NCBI GenBank assembly: GCA_024036415.1
Contig: JAMWET010001215.1
Coordinates: 1 to 64,000, forward strand
Reading direction: 5' to 3'
Length of the DNA stretch: 64,000 bases
Source of the DNA: Prochilodus magdalenae
Taxonomy: Eukaryota > Chordata > Actinopteri > Characiformes > Prochilodontidae
The notes under the pieces: generated by a model
Database searches by the model: none
What the model saw: the letters and a program-made list of their open reading frames with translations, nothing else
Told to the model about the DNA's origin: nothing
Part shown: positions 42,520 through 54,240 of the stretch, one piece after another
How positions within the stretch are numbered: position 1 is the first letter of the stretch
How the letters are laid out: every line of letters begins with the position of its first letter
Position numbers and translations under genes: made by a program

Positions 42520-44500
42520 GAACTGAATGGAATGGGTAGCGCTAAACCACCGTAGGCTAAATGGGCAGGACTAAACTGTTGTAGGACGAACAGGTGAAAC
42601 TATACTTATGGGGCTAAACTGCTGTGGGCTAAATGGTTGGGGTGGAACTGTTGTAGCCTGAAGATGTTGGCTAAACTGCTGTGGGCTAAAAGGTTGGGCG
42701 GAGCTGTTGTAGCCTGAACACGTAGGGGCTAATCAGCAGGTTGGCTGAATGGGTTTTGCTAAACTGTTGTAGGCTGATTGGGTAAAGCAAAACTATTGGG
42801 GCTAAATGGTTGTAGCTAAGCTGCAGGTAGACTGAACGGTGGAGCTAAACTGCAGGTAGGCTGAATGGTTGGAGCTAAACTGCAGGTAGGCTGAATGGTT
42901 GGAGCTAAACTGCAGGTAGACTGAACGGTGGAGCTAAGTGGGGCTGAACTGTTGTAACCTGAATTCATGGGGCTAAACTGCAGGTAGGCTGAATGAGTGT
43001 GGAGGAGGAGGGGCACTAAAATGGTGTATGCTGATTGGGTGGGGGCACTAAATTGGTGTAGGCTAATTGGGTGGGGGGGTGCTAAATTGGTGTATGCTGA
43101 TTGGGTGGGGGCGCTAAATTGGTGTATGCTAATTGGGTGGAGGGGCGCTAAATTGGTGTATGCTGATTGGGTGGGGGCACTAAATTGATGTATGCTGATT
43201 GGGTGGGGGTGTAAAATAGTGTATGCTGATTGGGTGGGGGTGTAAAATGGTGTATGGGTAGAGCTAAACTGCTGTTGCTAAATGTTTGGTACTAAACTGC
43301 AAAATGCTGAATGGGCTGGGCTAGGCTGCATGCAGGCTGAATGGGTGGGGCTAAACTGCAGGTAGGCTGAATGGGTGTGACTGAACACTTGTAGAATAGC
43401 TGCGGCCTGAATGGGTGGGGCTAAACTGATAGGTTGAATGGCCAGGCCTAGACTGCTGTAGAATAAATGGGTCAAACTAAACTACAGATAAGCCGAATGG
43501 GTGGGGCTGAACTGTTGTAGGGCGCATACCTAGAGCTAAACTGGAGGTAGGCTGAATGGGTGGAGCTGACTTGCATGTTGGTTGAATGGGTGGAGATAAA
43601 CTGATGTAGCCTGAAAACATGGGCCCAGCAGCAGGTAGGCTGAAGAAGGTTTTGCTAAACTGTTGTAGGCTCATTGGGTGGAGCAAAACTACCATGGCTA
43701 AATGTTTGGAGCTAAACTGCAGGTAGGCTGAATGGGAGGGGCTGAACTGGGATGGGTAAATGGAACTGAGATGCAGGTAGGCTAAACGAGTGGGGATGAA
43801 CTGTTGTAGGGTAAATATGTCAGGCTAAACTGCTGGTAGGCTGAATGGTTGGAGCTAAACTGCAGGTAGGCTGAATGGTTGGAGCTAAACTGCAGGTAGG
43901 CTGAATGGTTGGAGCTAAACTGCAGGTAGGCTGAATGGTTGGAGCTAAACTGCAGGTAGACTAAACGGTGGAGCTACGTGGGGCTGAACTGTTGTAGCCT
44001 GAATTCATGGGGCTAAATTGCAGGTAGGCTGAATGAGGGGGGGGGGCTAAATTGGTGTATGCTGATTGGGTGGAGGGGTGCTAAATTGGTGTATGCTGTT
44101 TGGGTGGAGGGGTGCTAAATTGGTGTATGCTGATTGGGTGGGGGTGTAAAATGGTGTATGGGTAGAGCTAAACTGCTGTTGCTAAATGTTTAGTACTAAA
44201 CTTCCAAATGCTGAATGGACTGGGCTAGACTGCACACAGGCTGGATGCAGGTAGGCTAAAGAAGGTTTTGCTAAACTGTTGTAGGCTCACTGGGTGGAGC
44301 AAAACTACCATGGCTAAATGTTTGGAGCTAAACTGCAGGTAGTCTGAATGGGAGGGGCTAATCTGGGATGGGTAAATGGAGCTGAGATGCAGGTAGGCTA
44401 AACGAGTGGGGCTGAACTGTTGTAGGCTAAATATGTCAGGCTAAACTGCAGATAAGTTGAATGGGTGGAGCTAAACTGATGTAGTATAAACTGGTGGGCA
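42520..44500 (+). repeat. ~29-bp minisatellite (family M), forward
   Basis: Degenerate units on the theme GGGGCTAAACTGCAGGTAGG/CTGAATGGGT. Two sub-blocks are more regular: GGAGCTAAACTGCAGGTAGG/CTGAATGGTT (42835-42930 and 43845-43975) and CTAAATTGGTGTATGCTGAT/TGGGTGGGGG (43017-43250 and 44045-44150). The second set repeats the first after about 1 kb, so a larger segment was duplicated. The open frame at 42997-43188 is a by-product. Confidence 0.88.
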
Positions 44501-45976
44501 TAAGTGAATAAGTTTACAATCAGACTGAATTAAAAACAGGCATTTTGCACAGCCTGTATAGCATATATATTCTCAAAGATGATTTCATGTGGATGCCTGC
44601 AGAGTTGATGAGCAACGTTCCTTGCCTCATTATAAGCCGGTACACTGGGGTTTTACTTCCAATTTTTAATAAGCAATTTCAAAGTCAACAAAGTAATTGA
44701 AGCGTGATATAACGTTCCTTCGGGGTTCTGGGTATATGTTCTCGCATATTGAGCTCCTGCTATGAATTTCAGCTACAACTGGCCTCGTGTAGTTTCTTAG
44801 CTAGTCCCGTTTAGTGGAAGCAAAGGCACATCCTTTTCATTTTGGCAGTTGTCCACGTCTGGAAATAAAGGGTGGTCTCAGACTTTTTCACAGTCCTGAA
44901 TGCCCTACTTAAATACATGATGTTATAGTGTTGCTCACTGCACCAATCGAAATCCCCACAGGTGTCCATGCATTAGATCCTTATATTACCTGCAACTGTG
45001 CAGTATGTAAATCCCCAGGTGCCTTTTGCAAGGCACAGGGAAGCTTCATTAAGTGAGCTCGGCTAGATTTATAGACTCCAGCCTCCCCGCAGACTCTGCT
45101 GGACTAGCTTAGCGCAGATATGATGAATATACTCCGCTTTGGGATTGGCCTGGGTCAGGGGATTCATAACTCGGCTGTTTAAGATAACTGCTATTTTCAT
45201 GGCTTTTTAGTGCGAGGATACTTGGGCCTGTGCCCAATCGGTTCCTGCAGTAATTGCATTACCGTGAACAAAGCTACAGCCCTTATTGAGGCTAGCGCTC
45301 TACCCTGGCCTGCTAATTGTGTGAGGGTTTTTAGGGAAATTGTGTGCTTTGTGAAGCATGCCCATGGAAAATAATAGCTTTGAGTTTGTCTCCGAGGCTG
45401 CAAAGTCTTTGTTCGGACGAAAATGGGGACGGACTCGTCCTCCTTGGATCCTAATTCTGATTATAGAGACAATAGCACGTTTAGCCAGGCTGCAAACCGG
45501 AGCCATAATGGACGCGGGGTGGCCTTTAATGAACGGGGGGGAAATTACACTTTCCTTCTATGCTCGAAGCTGACGTGCCTTAATTCGGCAGTCAACAAAA
45601 GAAGCGACAGGAAAAAGGGAAGAGATTCTTTTGTGCTCCCGCCTCGCCAAAAATATCAAATCAATCTGGCTATTACCATTGCTAATTCGCTAGCAGGCGG
45701 TTTCCTAGCAGAGCGGATTGGCCCGGCTGCATTGTTAGTTCAGGTGTTCGACATAATTGATTTCTTCTCCTCTTTTTTAATGAACAGTCCGGATGAAATG
45801 GAAAGAAGTTGATTAAAGGGAGGGAACGCTCGGCTTTGGAATGAACTTCCTCTGCGAGGCGTCCAGTGGAGGACTTCCAGAGAATCCGGAGGATTGTCCG
45901 AGGTTACATGTGGGAGCGATTGTGGAACTAATGCTTTCTGCTTTTAAACTTTTCATGTGGCCTCCAATGACTCATA

Positions 45977-45980
<4 letters not shown>
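44501..45980. promoter_or_regulatory. Unique sequence, possible conserved non-coding DNA
   Basis: About 45050-45970 is unique, balanced in composition and rich in homeodomain-like sites (GCTAATTGTG, GCTAATTCGC, TTTAATGAACAG, GTTGATTAAAG). Frames at 45358-45812 overlap on both strands and have no splice-bounded logic, so I do not call a gene. This is the largest repeat-free block in the window and the best enhancer candidate. Confidence 0.3.
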
Positions 45981-45981
<1 letters not shown>

Positions 45982-46035
<54 letters not shown>

Positions 46036-47040
46036 ACACTCTCTCTTTCATTCATTCTTTCATCTGTGTCCTTATCTCTTCTCTCCATTTCTCTCTTTTT
46101 TAATTGTCTATCACCTTTCATATTCTGTCTTTCTTTCTCTTCTATCACTATCTTGTTTCCTCTCTCTTTTCCCCTCTCTCCTTATCTCATTCCCTTTCTC
46201 TTTTTTCTTTCTCTCTTTTTTTATTCCATCTTTTTTTTCTCATTCTCCTCCTCATTCTATCTCTCTTCTCTTTTTTGTCTCTAGGTTTCTCTCCTTTCTT
46301 CTTTTCTCTTTCCTATCTATCTATCTCTTTTTCGTCATCTTTCTCCCCTCTCTCTCTTTCTCCCCCTCGCACTCTCGCTATCTATCTATCTCTTTATCTA
46401 TCTCACTCACTCTTTTTCCTTGTTACTTTGTCTCTTTGTTTTTCTGTCTCCTTATCTCTCCCTCCGCTCTTGTTTCTCATCTCCCTCTCTCCATTTTCTT
46501 TCTCTCTCTCTCTCTCTCACCCACACTCTCTCTTTCATTCATTCTTTCATCTGTGTCCTTATCTTTTCTTCCATTTCTCTCTTTTTAATTGTCTATCACC
46601 TTTCATGTTCTCTTTCTTTCTCTTCTATCTCTACTATCTTGTTTCCTCTCTCTTTTCCCCTCTTTCCTTATCTCATTCCCTTTCTCTTTTTTCTCTTTCT
46701 CTCTTTTTTTATTCACTCCTTTTTCTCTCCAGCCACTCGTTTTTTTTCTCATTCTCCTCCTCATTCTATCTCTCTTCTCTTTTTTTGTCTCCAGGTTTCT
46801 CTCCTTTCTTCTTTTCTCTTTCCTTTCTATCTATACATCTCTTTTTCGCCATCTTTCTCCCTTCTCTCTCTTTCTCCCCCTCGCACTCTCGCTATCTATC
46901 TCTCTCTTTATCTATCCCACTCACTCTTTCTCCTTGTTACTCTGTCTCTTTGTTTTTCTGTCTCCTTATCTCTCCCTCCGCTCTTGTTTCTCACCTCCCC
47001 CCCTCTGTCCGTCCACTCTTTCTCTCTGTCTCTCTAGTGG
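45982..47040. repeat. Polypyrimidine domain with ~487-bp duplication
   Basis: Starts with a pure (TC)n run (about 45982-46033) and continues as C/T-rich sequence. The block from CATTCATTCTTTCATCTGTG (about 46050) recurs about 487 bp later (about 46537). Both copies keep TAATTGTCTATCACCTTTCA, TCTTGTTTCCTCTCTCTTTT and CCCCCTCGCACTCTCGCTAT in order. Long Ser/Leu/Phe-rich frames across it are not genes. Confidence 0.92.
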
Positions 47041-47440
47041 AGGTAGAACAAGTGTAGAGGTTATTCTCTGACCCTTCACCTGCTCACTATCACTCACCCT
47101 GACCGCTCCTTCACTCCTCTCCCACTAACGGTCTTCCTCTGGCTTTATCTCCACCTTCATTTTTCTTTTGCCTTCTCTCCCTCATTTTAACACCTCCCTC
47201 TGTTTTTACCTCCTTTTCTTTTTTCTCCTAAATATGAATTATTACAGTAGAGTAATTATTTCATGATCAGTCTTTATTATGAGATACATGATGATGATAT
47301 CGGGGTCACATGTACAGACACACACATTCCAGCTTTACCTATAACATGACAGCAGTTGTACCTTGCATGTCTTTTACTGAGCACACTGAGTAACATCCAC
47401 AGTGCAGGGTAGATGAAGTCTGTGCAGCTCTGTGTTAACT
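47041..47440. other. Unannotated spacer
   Basis: Pyrimidine-rich at left, then unique. No feature recognised. Confidence 0.3.
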
Positions 47441-47444
47441 TTCT

Positions 47445-48450
47445 GTGTTAACTGGCAAAGGATGTTTCATTTAAAGAGAAGATTGGAGGTGTGGGCTTCA
47501 CAGGTGCTTTGGCCATTAAATAAAGGCAGCCCACAACCTGTTTTTCTCAAGAATGGTCAGTGTGGACCGTGAACAAACATTCAGAAGACCTCAGACGGCC
47601 ATGTGTTATAGAAACACATGAAGCTGGAAAAGGCCATAAAGCAATGCTAAAGACCTGCGTGTACATGAATCCATGCTTCTATAAATGGAGGCCTGTTATG
47701 GGACTGAACGTCCTGGTAAGATCACTCCAAGAGAACATTGGTCAATCCTGAAAGAGGTGAGACAGAACCCATGGTTAATAGCAAAAGGCCTACAGAAACT
47801 CTACAGCAAGGCTGGACAACAAAATTTAAAATAAATAAATAAATATAAAAATCTCAAGTTTGCAAACGACCACATGAATCAGAGGTCTTTAAACTGGTCC
47901 TCAGGCTGCCTTACACAGTCCACGTATTTGGTCCACCCTTACGCATTGTAAGTTAGGTTCTAGCTAAAAACGTGGGCTGTCTAAGCGAGACTGAGGCCTC
48001 ATTTAAAGACCTCTGACCTGGATGTTCAGTATTACGTCTGGGAAGATGTTCTATGGACAGATGAGACAAATGTTCTATATAGCGGAAATGCACAAACCTG
48101 AGTACGGAGGAAGAACACACTGCAACCCAACATCAAAACCTCATCCCAGCCATGAAGCATGGTGGAGGTAGTATCATTGTTTGTGACTGCTTTGGTGCCT
48201 CAAGGCCTGGACACCTTGCCAACACCTAAGGGATCCGTGAATTCAAAGGTGTACCAAAACATTTTACAGCAGAACTAATGGGCAGCAGTTTATGACCTCA
48301 TGCTGAAGAAACGTTGGGTGATGCAACAGGACAATGACGACAAGACACGAAATCCAATAAAGAACGGTTGGGAAGAAAGAAGGTCTGTGTTTTGGAACGG
48401 CCAGAGTGCAGAGACCTTAACCCTATGGAGATGCTGTGTTGTTGGATCAT
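47445..48450 (+). pseudogene. Decayed Tc1-like transposase
   Basis: Ordered remnants of a Tc1 transposase occur in changing frames: about 47600 CVIETHEAGKGHK-like text (DNA-binding half); about 48055 WTDETNV (first catalytic Asp); about 48150 MKHGGGSIIVCDCFG; about 48326 MQQDNDD (second catalytic Asp region). The final SPDLNPIE-like motif survives only as WNGQSAETLTLWRCC-type text near 48395-48440. About 1 kb in all, with many frameshifts and an insertion-like stretch at 47815-48010. Inactive. Confidence 0.75.
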
Positions 48451-49500
48451 AGGGACTGAGGCCTGAGGCAGCTGCCTACCTGTTCCCAGTGCAAAGATCA
48501 CCCTTCGGTCGACATTAGGAACCCCCAGCAGAGCAGAAATGGTGGAGTGGCACATATGATTGTCCCCCCTGAGGAGGCTGCATGATGGAGCTGAGTTGAA
48601 GGCAGTGTGAACTAGACGCACGGTCGCTTGTGCTTCACTTATGTGACGCTGACGTGTTGCGTCTGGTCTGGATGTGGCGTGTCAGTGCTTAAAGGGGAAT
48701 TCCACTTATTTCACATTTTCTGCATAATTAAATTGGTGAGATGTAAACACAGTCATCCCGAGTGGTTTGGTGTGAAACGCTCTGTTCTAGAGAACCTTAC
48801 AGAGTCTCAGAACCCCACCGAACTGTACACAGTGGTGGTGATAGGAACCAGACGTCCGCCTTTAAAGGCTCCCTCACAGAAAGCTATTATATGAAATGGT
48901 TATTAATGCGCTGCCTGATGCCCGTATTCTTCAGTGTGGCTGCTGAAATCCGTAACATTCTGTAACCTCTGCAGCCTCAGTTACAGTTACAGCAGACCGC
49001 TGTGTTCATCACAGTCACTTCTGCCTCTCCTCCGTCAGCCTCAACAACACCGCATGTCATCCTACCAAGATTTCTGCCTTTGCTGACTGTAACTGACGTC
49101 TTTATCCGGTTCCGCGGGCGTCTCCTCTCTCCCCGCTCCGGCTCTAATCGCCGCCGTTTCCACTCGGGTGCGTGCCGGGCATGCTGGGATTTCACACGTT
49201 CCGACTCGCGCCCACACCGTGACAGCTAAGCAGGTGGGAGAAAAGAACACGAGTCATTCTCTGACAGAAAGCTCTGGAAAAGGAAGCTTATAGAGGGGGA
49301 AAAAACCCTGTCGAAAACACCACCACATGCCACAGGCTTAAACATCATGAAGTGGAAGGACCTTATCGGGAAAGTAAAGGGCCCATACTGTGGATTTTTG
49401 TTCCAGGCGTTTGCTTAATAAACCAGTTTGACCGTACTGTGAACAGTAATGCTCAAAAACACACAACCATAATTAATATTTGTTTTTTATAGCCAAGGTT
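48451..49500. other. Unannotated; GC-richer segment at 49010-49210
   Basis: About 48450-48640 may still belong to the transposon remnant. About 49085-49215 (TCCGCGGGCGTCTCCTCTCT, CGTGCCGGGCATGCTGGGAT) is CpG-rich relative to its surroundings. No promoter motif or exon is evident. Confidence 0.3.
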
Positions 49501-49522
49501 ATAGAGTGTCATACAGAAAATC

Positions 49523-49745
49523 ATTCATTCATTCATTCACTCCCTTATTCATTCATTCATTCCTTTATCTCCTAAGACACTGATTCTTCTGGGCTACGAG
49601 GGCTGCTGGAGCCTATCCCAGTGCTCATCAGGCGGAGGGTAGGAAACATCCCGGCCATAACGGGGCAGACAATTGCACACTCACACCTAGGGGGCAATTT
49701 AGCATCTCCAGTTAACCTGACAGCATGTCTTTGGACTGTGGGGGT
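49523..49745. repeat. Dispersed fish repeat fragment
   Basis: (CATT)n at 49523-49562, then GGAGCCTATCCCAG, CACACTCACACCTAGGGGGC/AATTT and ATGTCTTTGGACTGTGGGGG. This is a familiar phrase set of a dispersed repeat in fishes; I do not assign its class. Confidence 0.5.
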
Positions 49746-51290
49746 AAGTCTCCAGCAGTTTAACCTCACCCATTCAACCTAGAGCAGTGTAGCCTCACCC
49801 TTTCAAGCATTAGGAGTTTAGCCCATCCCTTTAGCATTCAGTAGTTTAGTCCCATCCCTTCAGCATACAGTAGTTTAGCCCCATCCCTTTAGCATTCAGA
49901 AGTTTAGCCCATCCCTTCAGCATACAGTAGTTTAGCCCCATCCCTTTAGCATTCAGAAGTTTAGCCCATCCCTTCAGCATACAGTAGTTTAGCCCCATCT
50001 CTTTAGCATTTAGTAGTTTAGCCCATCCCTTTAGCATTCCGTAGTTTAGCCCCATACCTTTAGCATTCAGTAGTTTAGCCCCATCCCTTCAAGCTTTAGG
50101 AGTTTGGCTTCGCCAATTCAGCATACAGTAGTTTAGCCCCATCTCTTTACCATTCAGTAGTTTAGCCCCATCCCTTCAGCATACAGTAGTTTAGCCCATC
50201 CCTTTAGCATTCCATAGTTTAGCCCCAATCCCTTTAACATTCAGTAGTTTAGCCCATCCCTTTAGCATTCAGTAGTTTAGCCCATCCCTTTAGCATTCCA
50301 TAGTTTAGCCCCAATCCCTTTAACATTCAGTAGTTTAGCCCATCCCTTTAGCATTCAGTAGTTTAGCCCCAATCCCTTCAGCATACGGTAGTTTAGCCCC
50401 ATCCCTTCAGCATACAGTAGTTTAGCCCATCCCTTTAGCATTCAGTAGTTTTGCCCCATCCCATCAGCATACAGTAGTTTAGCCCCATCCCTTCAGCATA
50501 CAGTAGTTTAGCCCTCATGTATACAGCCTACAACTTTAAAATCCCACACATTCCTCCTATAACAGTTATGCTCCACCCATTTAGCCTTTAGGAGTTTGCC
50601 ACGCCCCTCAGCATACAGTAGGTTATCCCCACCTATTCTGTCTCCTGCAGTTTAGTAGAACTCATTCAAGATGATACTGTGGAGCACCACGCATTCAACG
50701 CAGTAGTTTGGCTCCGCCCCTTCAGCATTAAGTACAGTAGTTTAGCCTGACCCATTCAGTCTCCAGCACTTTAGCCCCACTTATTCAAAGTATAGCAGCG
50801 TAGCCTTACTCATTCAACCTTTAGGAGTTTGACTTGGCCCATTCAGTATTCAGTGGTTTAGCCCCACGCATCCAGTCTCCAGAAGTTTAACCCCACCTGT
50901 TCAACCTACCAGTTTAGCCCCATCCATTCAACCTTAAGGAGTTTGGCTCCCCCTGTTCGGCATACAGTAGTTTAGCCCCACCCATTCAGCCTACTTGTAG
51001 TTTAACCCCATGTATACAGTAAAAATCCGCCCATTCCTCCTACAACAGCACCCATTTATCTTTTAGGAGTTTGGCTCCACCCACTCAGCATACAGTAGTT
51101 TAGCCTCACCCATTAACCCTTTAGGACTTTGGCTCCCTTGTTCACCATACAGTAGTTTAGCCCCACCCCTTCAGTCTCTAGCAGTTTAACCCCACCCATT
51201 CAACCTTTTAGGAGTTTGACTTTGCCTCTCCAGCATACAGTAGACAGTCCATTCAGGATATAGCACTTAGCTCCACCCATTGTGCAGCAG
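49746..51290 (-). repeat. ~29-bp minisatellite (family M), reverse
   Basis: Units such as CATTCAGTAGTTTAGCCCCA/TCCCTTTAG and CAGTTTAGCCCCACCCATTC/AGCCTAC are the reverse complement of the GGGGCTAAACTG...GGCTGAATG units at 42520-44500. The left part (49850-50500) is regular with 26-29-bp spacing; the right part is more diverged. A 69-residue frame on the minus strand is a by-product. Confidence 0.88.
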
Positions 51291-52465
51291 AGTTATTGGA
51301 ATGGAATTGTGGGGAAATGATTCAATGTTGTGCTGTTTCTGGCTGTGAGGAAGCAAATGGATCACTGCAGCTTGCTAAAGATTCACACATCCACCTCAAC
51401 AGCGGCTCCATCTGACCAGTTTGTTCCACATTTCTGCCCGGACTGTTTTATAAAATGTGGCACATTAAATGGCAGCCAATCAGAACAGACCTCATTTGCA
51501 TTTATCAGTCTTACAGTAACAATCTGTTTGTCTCAAATGAATTACGACTGCCTTTAGGGAAAAAAACACATACAGATATTATAAGAGGACATCAGGGAGA
51601 ACTATGAAATGTAAAATATGCAAATTACGAGCTTCTAAAAAAAAAAAAGCAAACTAAAAGATGTAAAATTCTTACTCAGCAGTTGCTCCATTACATCTTG
51701 GAGCTTTTCTGCATCCTCAGCTAGCGGCCTCAATTTAATTAATTCCCTTCCTGTTTGTTTATTTATTTATTTATTTATTTATTTATTACATTTAAAAATA
51801 TGATTCATTCTGATAAGGAGCAGGAAGTGGAACAGCTTCAGTAAATCATCATTCAGCAAGCAAAAGCCTTACTAAGCATTACCGAAGAGGGATAAATAAA
51901 TAAGGCATCGATCGTTTCACAGCGCGGCACGTTTTAAACCCAGGAACGGCATCCTTGGGAAAACGGCTCGTTTTAATTAAGCCTAAATGTAATTAATTGA
52001 ATACACAGGCGCACGACAGTAAACGCAGAGAATGGAAAACTGGTTTGTGGGATGGTAGTCTGAGACTCCTGTTGTACGCCTTTCATTTAAACACAGTGAA
52101 GAGCAAACACACTCAAATCATCTGCAGTCTGAGCGTGTGTCTGAACACTGAAAGAATAACTGAGGTCCTTCAAGGTCACTCATCCTCCAGAGACGAACGT
52201 ACTGCAGGAATTATTTACCTGAGGAAAGAGCGGCAGCCGCAGAAGATCCTTCTGTCCTCCGCTGGTATTCGTTATTCAGGAATAATCCTTTAAGCAGCTG
52301 TTCGCTTTGCTTATGTTGGAAGAGAACCAAATACAAAAAACTGAAGTGCACAGAGATTCAGGAGAAACAAGCCCACGTGATCCAGTCCCATTGCTCAGTA
52401 TGGAGCATCACTTAAGAGGGAAAACCATCACAAGTGGATCGTTTGGTTTAGAAACAGTGATAGCA
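51291..52465. promoter_or_regulatory. Unique sequence, possible conserved non-coding DNA
   Basis: Contains an (ATTT)n run at about 51757-51787. About 51690-52310 is otherwise unique, with repeated homeodomain-type sites (TTTAATTAATTCCC, CGTTTTAATTAAGCC, GTAATTAATTGAATAC), reminiscent of developmental enhancers. No exon recognised. Confidence 0.28.
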
Positions 52466-52469
52466 ACTT

Positions 52470-53520
52470 AAACATTAAAATAGTAGATCCTTTTTACAGC
52501 ACAGGTGATCCGATTTCTCTCATGTCTGTTACAATAACAGTAGATCCTGTTCAGAGAACTCAGACGCTTTCTTGGTATGTCATTATTCAGATCCAGCTAA
52601 CAACACAGATTCCCTGATTTGTCTATTCTGTCTCCTCAGCAACCTGTTTTACACCGACCCGGTTTACAGTACAGACTCTCTTATTTGCCCTGTATTGGTA
52701 TAAAACCCTTGTCTATTTTTGCAATAATACTAGATCCCATTCCCAGTATGGATGCTCTCATATGTGCTTTATCTGTTGGTATAACTGTAGATCCTATAAA
52801 TAGTAAAGATGTCAGTAGATCCCATTTGTAGTATAGCTGTTCTGATTTGTCCTTTGCCTGTTGGTACAACAGTAGATCCTAAATCCTGCTTACGGTCCAA
52901 GTGCTTTGATTTGTCCTTTATCTGTCCGTATAACAGCAGATCCTGTTCACAGTGCACACTCTCTGGTTTTGCTGTATATCTGTTGAAATAAGAGTAGATC
53001 CCATTTAAAATATAGTAGCTCTAATTTGTCTGTTATGTGTCAGTACAACAGTAGATCCCATTTACAGGATAGATGATCTGAGTTGGTCCTCCATCTTTTG
53101 GCATAACAGTAGATCCCTTTTACAGATGCTCTGATTTGTCCTATATCTGCTGAAATAACAGTAGATCCCTTTTACAGATGCTCTGATTTGTCCTCTGGTT
53201 TGTCCTATATCTGCTGAAATAACAGTAGATCCTTTTTACAGATGCTCTGATTTGTCCTCTGGATTGTCCTATAGCTGCTGAAATAACAGTAGATCCCTTT
53301 TACAGATGCTCTGATTTGTCCTCTGGTTTGTCCTATATCTGCTGAAATAACAGTAGATCCCTTTTACAGATGCTCTGATTTGTCCTCTGGATTGTCCTAT
53401 AGCTGCTGAAATAACAGTAGATCCCTTTTACAGATGCTCTGATTTGTCCTCTGGTTTGTCCTATATCTGCTGAAATAACAGTAGATCCCTTTTACAGATC
53501 CTTTAATTTGTCTGAATGCT
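52470..53520. repeat. 64-bp minisatellite with 128-bp higher-order unit
   Basis: The regular core (about 53146-53500) has 64-bp units: GCTGAAATAACAGTAGATCC, CTTTTACAGATGCTCTGATT, TGTCCTCTGGTTTGTCCTAT, ATCT. Units alternate between ..GGTTTGTCCTATATCT and ..GGATTGTCCTATAGCT, giving a 128-bp period. From 52470 to 53145 the ancestral units (AACAGTAGATCC every 60-80 bp) are strongly diverged. Confidence 0.92.
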
Positions 53521-54240
53521 TTAACCACCACAGTAACGTACGTACAGGTTAGCTTGTACACCAGGATTATGTGTGTGTAATGTGTTGGCTGGATATTGGC
53601 ATTAGCATTTGGGTACTTGAGTAGTTGAGTACGTATCTGACCACCCAGTTTGGCTATAGAGCTATGAGGCTAATGTAGCTTACACATAATGGAAGCTTAT
53701 TAGCATGAGCAACAGTTTGCACCAGGCAGACAATGCATGCCTAGCAGGGAACTCTAGCAACCACCCTGAAGGCTGGAAATGGGTCGTACGTTAGGGACTG
53801 TTAATAACAGTGTGTCATACGGTGCCAGTTACCACGTAATCAAGTCTATTAGAGGTCATTGCTGAATAGCTTCACATGGTTGGAGGTGAGTATGAGATGA
53901 TTTAGGCATGCAGTTAGCATTAAGCTAATTAGCAGTACCAAAAACTCACACTTCAGGTACCATACATGTCTGACTGACTCCATTTGGGATAAGGGGGGGA
54001 ATATTCTATTGGAAATATTAATTACAGGGTTGGGATGGATGACTTTAGGGCTAGATTGGTTGGTTAGCTAATGGCTAATGGCTAACAAAGTTAGCAAAAA
54101 CCAAACATGTTTATAAAAGTCTTTTTTGGGGGGGTTCTCTGCTTATTCCCAGTTTTAGGCCAGTATATTTTCCCCCACTTGCCATCATAGATGAAATGTT
54201 TTCTTCAGCTCAGAAGGGCTGGTAGTGCCCAGTTGATTTT
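53521..54240. other. Unannotated spacer
   Basis: Unique sequence. GTAATCAAGTCTATTAGAG (about 53838) repeats text at about 10283. GCTAATGGCTAATGGCTAAC (about 54066) is a small local repeat. No gene. Confidence 0.3.

Noticed and set aside
45423..45812. 129-codon + strand frame
   Set aside because: Frames overlap on both strands in this GC-balanced block and the peptide has no domain. The sequence fits regulatory DNA better.
46104..47071. Ser/Leu/Phe-rich frames of 160-317 codons
   Set aside because: Low-complexity C/T-rich DNA gives stop-poor frames in all phases. They are not membrane proteins.
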